A stretch of DNA of 64,000 bases from TTA-H9 sp002071415 (lineage in GTDB: Bacteria; Bacteroidota; Bacteroidia; Bacteroidales; TTA-H9). Positions 36,249 through 45,676 of the stretch are shown here, piece after piece. Every line of letters begins with the position of its first letter. The first letter of the stretch is position 1. The stretch lies in assembly GCA_035411425.1 (NCBI GenBank), contig DAONSX010000004.1, positions 19,608-83,607 of the forward strand, given 5' to 3'. Below the pieces are notes generated by a model, which was not told the DNA's origin, did no database searches, and worked only from the letters and a program-made list of their open reading frames with translations. The position numbers and the translations under genes were made by a program.

Positions 36249-37571
36249 TTATTTTACAGGCCAGTATTTATCGACGAGTTCTTGTTTTATGCCCACTTCG
36301 GCCTGGTTAAAATGGCGTGCAAACAATTCCCAGCCTGTATCCAGCATTTTATCGATGTCGATGTTTACATCAATAGCCAGAAGATATTCGGAATATTCTC
36401 TGGCAAAATCGAGTGCACGCTGGTCGTAATCCGTAAGGTCGAAGCCATTTTCGAGTTTAGTTTTGGCGTTGGCGGCGTCGGCATAAAGACGTACGGCTGT
36501 ATTCATCACTTGAGGATGATCCTCACGTGTCTTCTTTCCGATGACGAGTTGTTTCAGTCGTGAAAGGCTGCGGAAAGGATCGACGATAACCTTCCCAATA
36601 TCTGTATCACGCCGCAGGAAAAGCTGGCCTTCGGTGATATAACCCGTATTATCGGGTATGGCATGGGTAATATCGCCTCCTGAAAGGGTAGTAACTGCAA
36701 TAATCGTAATGGAACCTCCACTGGGAAATTGGACAGCCTTTTCATAAATCTTGGCTAAATCGCTATAAAGTGAGCCGGGCATGGAGTCTTTAGAAGGTAT
36801 CTGATCCATACGATTGGAGACTATACTGAGGGCATCGGCATAAAGTGTCATATCGGTAAGCAGCACCAAGACTTTTTCGTTTTTATCGACTGCAAAATAT
36901 TCGGCTGCCGTAAGAGCCATATCAGGAACCAGTAGGCGTTCGACGGGTGGATCTTCGGTAGTATTTACGAAACTGATGATACGGTCGAGGGCACCGGCGT
37001 TTTCGAACACATTTTTGTAGTAAAGGTAGTCGTCGTTCGTCAAGCCCATTCCGCCCAGAATGATCTTGTCGGCTTCGGCACGGAGAGCTACCATAGCCAT
37101 TACCTGATTGAAGGGTTGATCGGGGTCGGCGAAAAAAGGAATTTTCTGTCCGGTGACCAGCGTATTATTTAAATCTATACCAGCTATTCCGGTGGCAATG
37201 AGCTCCGAAGGTTGGCGTCTTCTAACGGGGTTTACCGAAGGTCCACCAATGGGACGTTCTTCACCCTCTACCTCAGGACCTCCATCGATAGGCTGACCAT
37301 AAGCATTAAAAAAACGACCTGCCAAGTCATCGCTTACCTTGAGTGTAGGAGGACGGTTATAGAAAATAACTTCGGCATTGGAAGGAATTCCTTCTGTACC
37401 ACCAAATACCTGAAGTGTTACTTCATTATCGATAATTTTTACCACTTGAGACAGGCGTCCATGCACCAGTGCCAGTTCTTCGTTGCCAACTCCCGAAGCT
37501 TTCAGCGTGCATGTAGCCTTGGTAATATTGCTGATATGGGTATATATTTTCTGGAATGCAAGTGGACTCAT
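36249..37571 (-). CDS. ntpB: V-type ATPase subunit B
   Basis: A 440-residue non-catalytic head subunit. It contains GRFFNAYGQPIDGGPEV, PVRRRQPSELIATGI, KIPFFADPDQPFNQ and the SRLKQLVIGKKTREDHP region typical of V/A-ATPase B. The A-subunit P-loop is absent, as expected for B. Together with A it forms the hexameric head. Its start overlaps the end of A by 4 bp (ATGA), which supports coupled translation in fixed ratio. Confidence 0.95.
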   Translation of the reverse strand: MSPLAFQKIYTHISNITKATCTLKASGVGNEELALVHGRLSQVVKIIDNEVTLQVFGGTEGIPSNAEVIFYNRPPTLKVSDDLAGRFFNAYGQPIDGGPEVEGEERPIGGPSVNPVRRRQPSELIATGIAGIDLNNTLVTGQKIPFFADPDQPFNQVMAMVALRAEADKIILGGMGLTNDDYLYYKNVFENAGALDRIISFVNTTEDPPVERLLVPDMALTAAEYFAVDKNEKVLVLLTDMTLYADALSIVSNRMDQIPSKDSMPGSLYSDLAKIYEKAVQFPSGGSITIIAVTTLSGGDITHAIPDNTGYITEGQLFLRRDTDIGKVIVDPFRSLSRLKQLVIGKKTREDHPQVMNTAVRLYADAANAKTKLENGFDLTDYDQRALDFAREYSEYLLAIDVNIDIDKMLDTGWELFARHFNQAEVGIKQELVDKYWPVK

Positions 37572-39346
37572 TTTTTTAACTTCCTTTCCTCAATGATTTT
37601 ATATAATTCATTTTCAAAATGTTTAAACTGTTCCGATTGAAATTCGGAATAATTCATTTGTTTCAATTGATTAATAATTCGTTTAAAGTAGGGGTTGACA
37701 TCTTCGAAGCTGTCGAAATCGAAATTGGTTTCGTAAATATTTATCACCTTGTCGAGCATATATTTTTGGCGCGTCATGGGAGTATTGAAGTCGATCTTGT
37801 CGAAGGCATCCTGTTGAAGAATAATGGAATCTATTACTTCTGATTTCCAGAAAGTAAGGTGATAATCCAGAGGAACACTATCATCGCCCAGAATATTGAT
37901 TTGTTCGGAAGCTTCACGTCCACGGATCATGATATTTTTCACCAGCATCACCTTATCGACCCAATCATCGGCAATGGTATTGCGCAATGATTCTTGAACC
38001 TCGGGATATTCGAGATATTTAGAATAACTTTCGATAGGATCGATGGCGGGATAACGTTTGCTATCAGCTCTTTGCTGAGATAGTGCATAAAAAGCTCGAG
38101 CTACTTTTTTTGTTGATTCGGTAACGGGTTCTTTCAAATTTCCGCCTGCAGGCGAAACCGTTCCAATAAATGTAATGCTTCCGGTTTGGTTATTGTTCAA
38201 ATAGACATACCCTGCACGAGAGTAAAAGTTTGAGATAATTGCGGGCAGGTCCATAGGGAAGGCATCGGGGCCGGGGAGTTCTTCCATACGATTTGACATT
38301 TCGCGTAAGGCTTGTGCCCAGCGAGAGGTAGAGTCGGCCAGAAGTAATATCTTCAATCCCATCGAACGGTAATATTCGGCGATGGTCATAGCCGTATACA
38401 CCGAGGCTTCACGGGCTGCAACGGGCATGTTAGAGGTATTGGCAATGATGGTAGTCCTTTCGATCAGTTTACGTCCCGTTCTTGGGTCTTCTAATTGGGG
38501 AAATTCTACGAAGAGCTCGACCACTTCATTGGCACGTTCGCCACAAGCGGCGACTATAACTATGTCGGCTTCGGCTTGACGCGACAGCGCGTGTTGCAAT
38601 ACAGTCTTGCCGCTACCAAAGGGTCCCGGAATAAAACCCGTACCTCCTTCGGCCATAGGATTCAGAGTATCCATGGTACGAACGCCGGTTTGGAAAAGTT
38701 TGAAAGGTCGGGGTTTCTCCTTGTATGCCTTTATAGCCTGTTTTACAGGCCAATATTGAACCATGGTAACGGGATGGTCTTTCCCACTTTCATCCGTAAG
38801 CACGGCAATGGTATCATAAATCTTATGAAGACCACGAGGAACAATGGATTTAATGGTATATCTCCCTTCGAAAACGAAAGGCACCATAATGCGATGAGGG
38901 ATGGAATTTTCTATCACTTCGCCCAGCCAGTCGGCAGCTATCACCTGATCTCCGCCTTTTGCCAGAGGCTTGAAATCCCAAATCTTTTCAGGATCTAAAG
39001 CACGTGTATATTCACCGGGTTTAAGAAAAATCCCTGTCATTTCATGTAAATCGTGCATCAATCCATCATAAACACTCGAAAGGATTCCAGGGCCAAGGGT
39101 GGCTTCGAGCATGTGTCCTTCGAATATTGCTGGTGAGCCGATTTTCAATCCACGGGTGCTTTCGAAAACTTGAGTATATGCCTTATTACCGATAATTTTT
39201 ATTACTTCTGCCATAAGATCGGTTCCATCATGGCTGATATAACAAATCTCATTTTGTGCAACAGGCCCTTCAACCTGCACAATCACCAAATTCGCAATAA
39301 TTCCGGAAACCTTTCCGGTAGTTTTTTTCGTGTTATTCATTATCAT
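37568..39346 (-). CDS. ntpA: V-type ATPase catalytic subunit A
   Basis: A 592-residue catalytic subunit. The Walker A motif is GPFGSGKT with KTVLQHALSR following; upstream are the bulge (non-homologous) region and FKLFQTGVRTMDTLNPMAEGG. Downstream are ACGERANEVVELFVEFP and LADSTSRWAQALREMSNRMEE with catalytic Glu/Arg. It hydrolyses or makes ATP at the A/B interface. It overlaps DUF2764 upstream (4 bp) and subunit B downstream (4 bp). Two in-frame ATGs lie close together (39344-39346 and 39338-39340); the first gives the tight ATGA overlap. Confidence 0.95.
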   Translation of the reverse strand: MIMNNTKKTTGKVSGIIANLVIVQVEGPVAQNEICYISHDGTDLMAEVIKIIGNKAYTQVFESTRGLKIGSPAIFEGHMLEATLGPGILSSVYDGLMHDLHEMTGIFLKPGEYTRALDPEKIWDFKPLAKGGDQVIAADWLGEVIENSIPHRIMVPFVFEGRYTIKSIVPRGLHKIYDTIAVLTDESGKDHPVTMVQYWPVKQAIKAYKEKPRPFKLFQTGVRTMDTLNPMAEGGTGFIPGPFGSGKTVLQHALSRQAEADIVIVAACGERANEVVELFVEFPQLEDPRTGRKLIERTTIIANTSNMPVAAREASVYTAMTIAEYYRSMGLKILLLADSTSRWAQALREMSNRMEELPGPDAFPMDLPAIISNFYSRAGYVYLNNNQTGSITFIGTVSPAGGNLKEPVTESTKKVARAFYALSQQRADSKRYPAIDPIESYSKYLEYPEVQESLRNTIADDWVDKVMLVKNIMIRGREASEQINILGDDSVPLDYHLTFWKSEVIDSIILQQDAFDKIDFNTPMTRQKYMLDKVINIYETNFDFDSFEDVNPYFKRIINQLKQMNYSEFQSEQFKHFENELYKIIEERKLKK

Positions 39347-40167
39347 GAAAACTCTTTAGGAAATTCATAGCTATTTTCCAAATCCTCGAGCAAACGTCTA
39401 AACATGGCTAAGCCTGCTTCTTTGTCGAGCCGCAGCCATCTTTGTACCATTTGGAACTTTAATATAAATGCAAGGATTATCTCTATACTGAAATAATGAA
39501 AAGTATTCAATTCGTCAAGATAAGACCAGCGCAAAAGATCGAGCGATTTTTCCCTTTCTAATAAATTGTTGGTTTCAAAAATCTGAATAAGTTTTTCGAT
39601 ATAAGGGAATTGTTGTGCAAGTCCAAAATCTCTTGCCTGACTTTTAATGAGGGTTTGCGAAAATTCGTCATTGCCAATAATGAACGAACGAGCATTGAGT
39701 TTAAATTTTCTGGCAGTAAGCGCCGCCATGATATTTCTAACATTCCTTTCGAATTTTATCCAATTCGACACGAATTTATTCTTGGTTTGAGCAGCATACT
39801 CAAGATATATGGCCGTCAATTGATCTTCCCAGCTTAGCTCGGGATAAACAGGCTGCTCTTCTTTAAAATGAAGAATAAAGTTTCGAAGATAATCGGGGAG
39901 AATCTTGGGATTCTTCATTTCTTCTTCGAGTATTTCTAAAGAATACTTTCCGTTAGGAATAAATTCTTCATTGGTTTTCAAAAGGAGATGAAGAAGATTT
40001 TTATTATCGATGGGTAAAAGAATCAATTCAACGAGTTTATAGTCGAAAGCCGAGAGATGATGCCGCAATTCGAGTTTGAATTCGGCAAAGTCGAGGGCAA
40101 GTTTGGATTGCTCGAGCACCAGGTCGGGCAAGCCTGCTACCAGATAATAATAATTTCTTCCCGACAT
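39343..40167 (-). CDS. DUF2764 family protein of the V-ATPase operon
   Basis: A 274-residue soluble, helix-rich protein. It starts MSGRNYYYLVAGLPDL and contains LELRHHLSAFDYKLVELIL and a later IKFERNVRNIMAALTARKF. DUF2764 is found in V-ATPase operons of Bacteroidota, Spirochaetes and Chlamydiae, in the place where subunit C would be expected. I infer that it fulfils the role of C, the socket between rotor ring and shaft; no direct sequence evidence shows this. It overlaps E upstream by 1 bp (TAATG) and A downstream by 4 bp. Confidence 0.85.
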   Translation of the reverse strand: MSGRNYYYLVAGLPDLVLEQSKLALDFAEFKLELRHHLSAFDYKLVELILLPIDNKNLLHLLLKTNEEFIPNGKYSLEILEEEMKNPKILPDYLRNFILHFKEEQPVYPELSWEDQLTAIYLEYAAQTKNKFVSNWIKFERNVRNIMAALTARKFKLNARSFIIGNDEFSQTLIKSQARDFGLAQQFPYIEKLIQIFETNNLLEREKSLDLLRWSYLDELNTFHYFSIEIILAFILKFQMVQRWLRLDKEAGLAMFRRLLEDLENSYEFPKEFS

Positions 40168-40787
40168 TATTTCCCTCCGTAAAGAAGATGGTTGGTGCGC
40201 GGGCGGAGATAATTCTTGAAAAAGTTCTCGAAGTCTTCTTCGGTAAAGCTAATTACATAACTACCGTCGGCTGGGCCAATACGAAAACCTCTTCCTATTT
40301 TTTCATCATAAATCACCTTCAGGCCTTTGTTCATCAATTCTTTTGCTCTGGCTTCGAAATATTTTCCTAATTTTTCTTCATCTTCGGGAGGTAAAAAGAG
40401 CTGAACGCTTTGCCCTTTACCCGAATTATCGGGTTGCCATCTCGTAAGGATAGTCTCGATCATGCGTTTGATAAAATCTTTATCGTTGAAAGCCTCTTTG
40501 ACAGACTGATCAACCATTTCGGTAAGTATAAGTTCGGTAATCTGTTGCCTGAGTGAGGAGATGGCCTGACGCGAAGATAATTTGATTTCGTTGGTTACAT
40601 TGCGCTTGAGCTCTTCGGCTTCACGACGCGCCTGCTCTATAATTCGACTGGCTTCATGTCTTGCATTCTGTAAAATTTCTTCGGCCTCTTTATTGGCCTT
40701 TCCCAATATAGCAGCCGCATCTGCCCGGGCCTTTTCAACACCCTCGTGATAGATTCTTTCCGTCAATTCCTGTAGTTTGCTATCCAT
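40167..40787 (-). CDS. ntpE: V-type ATPase subunit E (peripheral stalk)
   Basis: A 206-residue protein. The N-terminal half is a long charged helix (KARADAAAILGKANKEAEEIL, ARHEASRIIEQARREAEELK) that pairs with a partner in the peripheral stalk. The C-terminal domain has GRGFRIGPADGSYVISFTEEDFENFF, typical of V/A-ATPase E. The open frame begins at a TTG further upstream, but the ATG at 40785-40787 fits the family start and leaves a 21-nt gap from a -7 box at 40809-40816. First gene of the operon. Confidence 0.88.
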   Translation of the reverse strand: MDSKLQELTERIYHEGVEKARADAAAILGKANKEAEEILQNARHEASRIIEQARREAEELKRNVTNEIKLSSRQAISSLRQQITELILTEMVDQSVKEAFNDKDFIKRMIETILTRWQPDNSGKGQSVQLFLPPEDEEKLGKYFEARAKELMNKGLKVIYDEKIGRGFRIGPADGSYVISFTEEDFENFFKNYLRPRTNHLLYGGK

Positions 40788-40808
40788 TGCATTTTCAATT
40801 ACACCAGG

Positions 40809-40816
40809 CAAAATTA
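40809..40816 (-). promoter_or_regulatory. Candidate -7 box for the V-ATPase operon
   Basis: CAAAATTA on the plus strand (TAATTTTG on the coding strand) matches TAnnTTTG and lies 21 bp upstream of the ATG chosen for subunit E. It overlaps the TTG at 40809-40811, which disfavours that alternative start. Confidence 0.45.
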
Positions 40817-40972
40817 TAAATTTTCCCTATTGCTCATTATTATATTTTCGAAGATATTTATTTGAATATTTTAATACCCCGATGAAATCAGGATTAGGGA
40901 CGAAAATTCAGGGATGTAATTTCAATTCTCTAAATAGTAACTGATTATAAAACAAAGCAAATCGATAATAAA

Positions 40973-42055
40973 TCATGGCAAATAAAGACATCCACCAATG
41001 CTATCAGTTTCAGCTCCTGTGGCCGATGACAAAATATTTGGCTTTTGCTCGAGAAACAATAATCCGAGAAAGGCAAAAACCAAAGCCTCCTTGAAGTCGA
41101 TAATACAAGGGGAAGGAATGGCAATAGGTAAAGTAGATAATTCTTTAATTCTCTGTAGAAGGGAATGATGATGCGCTCCGCCTCCGGTAATTAAAACGCC
41201 TTTTTCTTTTGGTTGGACATCAAATAATGAACGCATAATCACAATAGCAATCAACTCACAAACCGTACGCGAAAGATCTTGAATCTGCTCGCCTTCGTAC
41301 TTATTTAAAATGGGAAGAAAAGATTGCAAGAACCACTCCTTTCCAAGTGATTTAGGGGGATTTTTCGAGAAATACTCGAGATGCAGAAGTTCGAAGAGCA
41401 AAGGCTGAATGATGCGACCAGAGGCGGCCAATTCTCCATTATAGTCGAAGGGCAGATTCGCTTTTTGAGCAAGAAAGTTCAAAGCCATATTGGCCGGACA
41501 TAAATCGAAAGCTATGCGTTTCCCATCTTTATTATAGGAAATATTGGCAAACCCTCCCAGATTGATGCAAGCGGAATAGGAATTAAAAAGCAATTCATCG
41601 CCAATGGGTACCAGAGGTGCACCTTGCCCTCCTCTCACAATGTCGGCTGTTCTGAAATCACAAATTACCGGTTGATGAGTGGCCGCTGCAATGGCTACTC
41701 CATTACCGGCCTGAAAAGTAAAGCCTTTTTCTGCATCATGAAAGACGGTATGACCATGAGAGGCTATATAATCAACTTCTAATTTATGATGATTCAAAAA
41801 TTCAAAGGCTATTTTTCCATAATACTTTCCCAGATCCATATTCAGACTGGCAAGTTCGGCAGCAGAGGCTTCCATTACCCGATTCAGGCGATCGACCCAG
41901 AAAGAAGGATATGGTATGGTTTCGGCCTGTAAAATCTCGAAATTCCAGTTGTCATTCTCAAAATTAAAATCACAGGCTGCCAGGTCAACGCCATCCAAGG
42001 ATGTACCCGACATCATTCCCAGACCTTTGTAATGATTTTTGCCGTTATAAAACAT
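40973..42055 (-). CDS. anmK: Anhydro-N-acetylmuramic acid kinase
   Basis: A 360-residue sugar kinase of the ASKHA fold. Near the N-terminus is the phosphate loop GMMSGTSLDGVDLA; in the middle CINLGGFANISY and FDLCPANMALN; later ITGGGAHHHSLLQRI. AnmK opens the 1,6-anhydro ring of anhydroMurNAc and phosphorylates it, recycling cell-wall fragments. It overlaps the end of murF by 11 bp, so peptidoglycan recycling and synthesis are coupled in one transcript. Confidence 0.93.
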   Translation of the reverse strand: MFYNGKNHYKGLGMMSGTSLDGVDLAACDFNFENDNWNFEILQAETIPYPSFWVDRLNRVMEASAAELASLNMDLGKYYGKIAFEFLNHHKLEVDYIASHGHTVFHDAEKGFTFQAGNGVAIAAATHQPVICDFRTADIVRGGQGAPLVPIGDELLFNSYSACINLGGFANISYNKDGKRIAFDLCPANMALNFLAQKANLPFDYNGELAASGRIIQPLLFELLHLEYFSKNPPKSLGKEWFLQSFLPILNKYEGEQIQDLSRTVCELIAIVIMRSLFDVQPKEKGVLITGGGAHHHSLLQRIKELSTLPIAIPSPCIIDFKEALVFAFLGLLFLEQKPNILSSATGAETDSIGGCLYLP

Positions 42056-43334
42056 CGAGTAAGGTTTCTAATTTATTTCCTCTACTTCCTTTAATAAGTA
42101 TAAAATATTGTTGAAGGGGTTCTTTTCTTAAATAATCTTTCAAGAGTGTTGCATTTTCGAAATGCATTGCTGTGGGTGGCAAGGCTATATCCGAGAAATT
42201 CTTTCCCACAAAAAATAATTTCTGAATGTTAGCCGAAGCAATCTTATCTACTATTGCCTGATGTTCTTTCTTTGATTCCAATCCCAGTTCAAGCATTTCA
42301 CCCAAAATTGCTGCCTTAGGCGACTCGAAGCGAGAGACGAAATTAGTGATGGCAGCCTCCATACTCGAAGGATTGGCATTATAGGCATCCATCACTAACT
42401 TATTGTGTTGAGTTTTGATGAACTGAGAACGGAAATTACTAGGACGATAATTCTTGATGGCCTCACATATCTTATCGTCTTCCACTCCAAAATAATTTCC
42501 AATGCAAGCTGCCGCGAGGATATTTGGAAGATTGTAGGCACCAACTAACTGGGTGTGCAGCAAATAATCCCTGTTTAAAATTCTCAGGCTCACTTTCAGA
42601 TAACCTGTGGTATCTACTATATCTCCTTTTACAGCGCTTGAGTCAGAATTGTACAATATTCGACGAAGATTGCTGCTTTTGGTCAAAAGCAGTTCATCCT
42701 TGCCGTTTACAAAAGCCAATCCATTGGATAGGGCTAAAAATTTATATAATTCGGTTTTTGCCCTAATAACCCCTTCTAAATTCCCAAATCCTTCCAGATG
42801 TGCCTTGCCAATATTCGTGATAAGGCCATAATCGGGCTGCACTATCTCACATAAAAAGGTAATTTCGCCTAAATGATTTGCTCCCATTTCGATGATGGCA
42901 AATTCTGTGTCGGCTTGAATGGATAATAAAGTCAATGGAACCCCAATGTGATTATTTAAATTCCCGGAGGTAGCCTTTATCCGATATTTTCCCGATAGAA
43001 CACTCGAAATCAATTCTTTGGTGGTTGTTTTCCCATTAGAACCCGTAATGGCAATTACTGGAATCTGAAAATGCTTGCGGTGAAACTGTGCAAGTTGTTG
43101 TAAGGTGGTTAAGGCATCGGGAACATAATAAAAATTTCGAAGAGCTATTTTTTCGGGATCATCTATAACTACAGCAATGGCACCATTTTCAAGAGCAATT
43201 TCGGCAAAATCGTTACCATCGAAGTTTTCTCCCCTCAAGGCAAAAAACAATTGACCCACTTCCAATTTTCTCGAGTCGGTACAAATACCCTTCGAAGACA
43301 GATATAAGCGATAGAGTTCTTCCATGTTTTCCAT
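42045..43334 (-). CDS. murF: UDP-N-acetylmuramoyl-tripeptide--D-Ala-D-Ala ligase
   Basis: A Mur-ligase of about 429 residues that adds D-Ala-D-Ala to the UDP-MurNAc-tripeptide. N-terminal CTDSRKLEVGQLFFALRGENFDGN, the ATP loop ITGSNGKTTTKELI, IEMGANHLGEI, then DAYNANPSSMEAAI and LGEMLELG of the C-terminal domain. Three in-frame ATGs are possible; 43332-43334 was chosen. A -7 box match lies only 5 bp upstream, so the ATG at 43323-43325 is also possible. The gene overlaps anmK by 11 bp. Confidence 0.93.
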   Translation of the reverse strand: MENMEELYRLYLSSKGICTDSRKLEVGQLFFALRGENFDGNDFAEIALENGAIAVVIDDPEKIALRNFYYVPDALTTLQQLAQFHRKHFQIPVIAITGSNGKTTTKELISSVLSGKYRIKATSGNLNNHIGVPLTLLSIQADTEFAIIEMGANHLGEITFLCEIVQPDYGLITNIGKAHLEGFGNLEGVIRAKTELYKFLALSNGLAFVNGKDELLLTKSSNLRRILYNSDSSAVKGDIVDTTGYLKVSLRILNRDYLLHTQLVGAYNLPNILAAACIGNYFGVEDDKICEAIKNYRPSNFRSQFIKTQHNKLVMDAYNANPSSMEAAITNFVSRFESPKAAILGEMLELGLESKKEHQAIVDKIASANIQKLFFVGKNFSDIALPPTAMHFENATLLKDYLRKEPLQQYFILIKGSRGNKLETLLDVL

Positions 43335-43998
43335 GCCGCAAATATATTTAGAATACATTGGATGAATATGATGTTTAGAATAATGATAAATTATTTAAAA
43401 GAGAAATGATATTGGAATGTTAAGCTGCTCAAAATAAAAAAGGTTGATGAATTTATTTTAATCTTCAAAGAAATTGTTTTTGTTGGATTTGATTTATTCA
43501 TTTAAGAGTAATTCATGAAAGGTTAAATTTTAAAGATGATTAACTCATAAAATAATGAAATTTAGTTACTTATGGTGAATTTGAGCTGATTAACATTCGG
43601 TTTAAGTTTGAGCAATTTACTGGAGTTATTTACGGGTATAAAACTTTCCATCAGGAAATGTTAATTGGTTAGAAGAAATTTTTCAGCATTCAGAATTTTT
43701 TAAGTTCTACAAACGGCACCATATAAATGGCCGTTGGAATGTTTTTGTTAATAAATAATTTATGTTGAAAATTCTCAAGCATGAATTTAAAAATTTAAAC
43801 ATGGAATGATTAGAGAGTAAATTGTTTTCCGAGGGAAGAACATTCAGGGAAGGGGGATGATATGCATCACATTTTTTGTCATTAACATTCGTTTTATCCA
43901 ATAAAAAAATGCCATGAAATTATATCATGGCATTTAATGATGCAGAAAAAATCAGCAGCATTACAGATGAGGAATCATCTCAATGGATAATTATTGCA
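43335..43998. other. AT-rich intergenic region between murF and gldJ
   Basis: About 660 bp. It holds a -7 box match for murF at 43339-43346 (CAAATATA on the plus strand) and the gldJ terminator at 43907-43935. The remainder is AT-rich without a convincing gene; the short minus-strand open frame near 43707-43901 has no recognisable features. Confidence 0.5.
43907..43935 (-). terminator. Intrinsic terminator after gldJ
   Basis: A perfect 11-bp stem AAATGCCATGA / TCATGGCATTT with a 7-nt loop. Read on the minus strand it is followed by a run of seven T. It lies 64 bp past the gldJ stop. Confidence 0.85.
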
Positions 43999-45630
43999 TT
44001 AATATTCGATGTTTTCCGAAGTTGTTCCGACTCTATCCATAGCGCAGCGGAAGCCTATGTAGTCGGTGCTGAGGTTTTCTTCGAGGAAGCGGCGCACGCT
44101 TGGGCTGAGAAAATAGGCTCCATCCTTCCACGATCCGCCTTTATAGACTCGTGAACGGTCGGTGATGAGGCTTGTAGCACCTTCTCCGAATTTATTTTCG
44201 GCAGGATTCCATTCTCCATTATAATACATTTTGTTGGTGGCCTGTTCATTATTTCCGACTTCTTTCCATCGCTGTGCTGCATCCACATTGGAAGCTTGGC
44301 TCAATGAAGCCCAGTCGCCATCGAGGTAATTTCGATTGTCGGCGGTACGATAATTACGACGGAATGGTAATGTAGGATCGATTTGAGAATCCACAGGGCG
44401 GCGTTTAAAACGTCCAAAGTTCTCATTGGGGGTTCCATCGGGTTTGATAACTTCTCTATCTATCTGGAACTTGCCCTGGCCAGCCAGTTCAGGAGCGGTA
44501 AAGATATTTCCACGGAAAGGTTCCAGTTCGCTAAAGTCTTCAAAAGAAGACGGACGATAAACATCGAGCACCCATTCGGCTACATTGCCAGCCATGTTGT
44601 AGAGTCCGTAGTCATTAGGATAGTAAGAGATGACAGGAGCGGGAATATCGGCTGCGTCGTTGAGACTTCCGGCAACACCCATATAATCGCCATGTCCACG
44701 GCGGAAATTGGCTGCAAATTGCCCATAATCGGCTTCTTTGGGAGAATTAATGCGGGTAAAATTTCCGTTCCAAGGATAAATTCTTCTCTCTTTGATATTT
44801 TCGAATTCCGTATTTCCGATGAGGCCTAAAGCGGCAAATTCCCATTCGGCTTCCGTGGGGAGGCGGTAGTTGGGCAAAACGATGCCATCTTCCATTCTTA
44901 CCCTGCGTTTAGCTCCTTTCTTGTTCGTACTGAGATCGGGTAAACCCAGTGTATCTCCTTTCAAAGTATCTCCTTTAGTAAAGAAACCTCCCAGATAAGA
45001 TTCAGTAGTAAAAAAGTCATTAACATCGTAATCGGTATCGAGATGATAGACGCCCGCTTTATAAAGCAACATTTCGTTTACCCGGTCGGTTCGCCAGCGG
45101 CAATATTCATTGGCCTGCAGCCAACTAACACCTACCACAGGATAATCGCGATAGGCAGGATGACGCAGGTAAAGGTTTACCATAGGTTCGTTATAAGCCA
45201 GTCGGTCGCGCCAAACCAGAGTATCAGGCAGTTGCTTTACATAATACTCCTGATACTGTTGATTATTGGTTTGATAAAAGACTTTTTTCACCCAGTAGAG
45301 AAATTCGAGGTAATGAAGGTTACTTACTTCGGTTTGGTCCATATAGAAAGTACGGACGGTAACTCGTCGCGGGGTATTGTTCCATTCGCCCATTACATTA
45401 TCCTGAGTAGCACCCATGACGAAGGTTCCACCTTCGATCAGAATAAGGCCCGGGCCATTGGGTTGCCCTTTAAAATCGAATTTTTCGAATCCACCTTGGG
45501 TTGGGTCGTTGTAATTCCAGCCAGTTGCTGTAGATTGTTCCTTATTTTTACGAAACATACTACACGATGAAAATCCAGCCACTAGGATCACAATGACGAA
45601 TAAAGCTGCAATTTTATAAAACTTAACCAT
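43999..45630 (-). CDS. gldJ: Gliding motility / T9SS lipoprotein GldJ
   Basis: A 543-residue lipoprotein with lipobox FSSC (Cys23). The mature N-terminus has TGWNYNDPTQGGFEKFDF and GPGLILIEGGTFVMGA, as in GldJ, followed by an FGE-sulfatase-like domain: MDQTEVSNLHYLEF, VVGVSWLQANEYCRW, YRLPTEAEWEFAALG, YNMAGNVAEWVLDVYRP and GFRCAMDRVG at the end. GldJ works with GldK in the periplasmic part of T9SS and is needed for GldK stability in Flavobacterium. The order gldJ near porU and porV is also seen in Flavobacterium. It lies 46 bp after the porP-like gene on the same strand and is followed by a strong terminator. Confidence 0.88.
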   Translation of the reverse strand: MVKFYKIAALFVIVILVAGFSSCSMFRKNKEQSTATGWNYNDPTQGGFEKFDFKGQPNGPGLILIEGGTFVMGATQDNVMGEWNNTPRRVTVRTFYMDQTEVSNLHYLEFLYWVKKVFYQTNNQQYQEYYVKQLPDTLVWRDRLAYNEPMVNLYLRHPAYRDYPVVGVSWLQANEYCRWRTDRVNEMLLYKAGVYHLDTDYDVNDFFTTESYLGGFFTKGDTLKGDTLGLPDLSTNKKGAKRRVRMEDGIVLPNYRLPTEAEWEFAALGLIGNTEFENIKERRIYPWNGNFTRINSPKEADYGQFAANFRRGHGDYMGVAGSLNDAADIPAPVISYYPNDYGLYNMAGNVAEWVLDVYRPSSFEDFSELEPFRGNIFTAPELAGQGKFQIDREVIKPDGTPNENFGRFKRRPVDSQIDPTLPFRRNYRTADNRNYLDGDWASLSQASNVDAAQRWKEVGNNEQATNKMYYNGEWNPAENKFGEGATSLITDRSRVYKGGSWKDGAYFLSPSVRRFLEENLSTDYIGFRCAMDRVGTTSENIEY

Positions 45631-45676
45631 TTTTGGAATGATTTTCTTCTTTTTTTGATAGGGTTACAAAATTAGA

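Noticed and set aside
43707..43901. 64-codon minus-strand open frame between murF and gldJ
   Set aside because: AT-rich, no signal, domain or conserved motif, and no promoter match close to its start.
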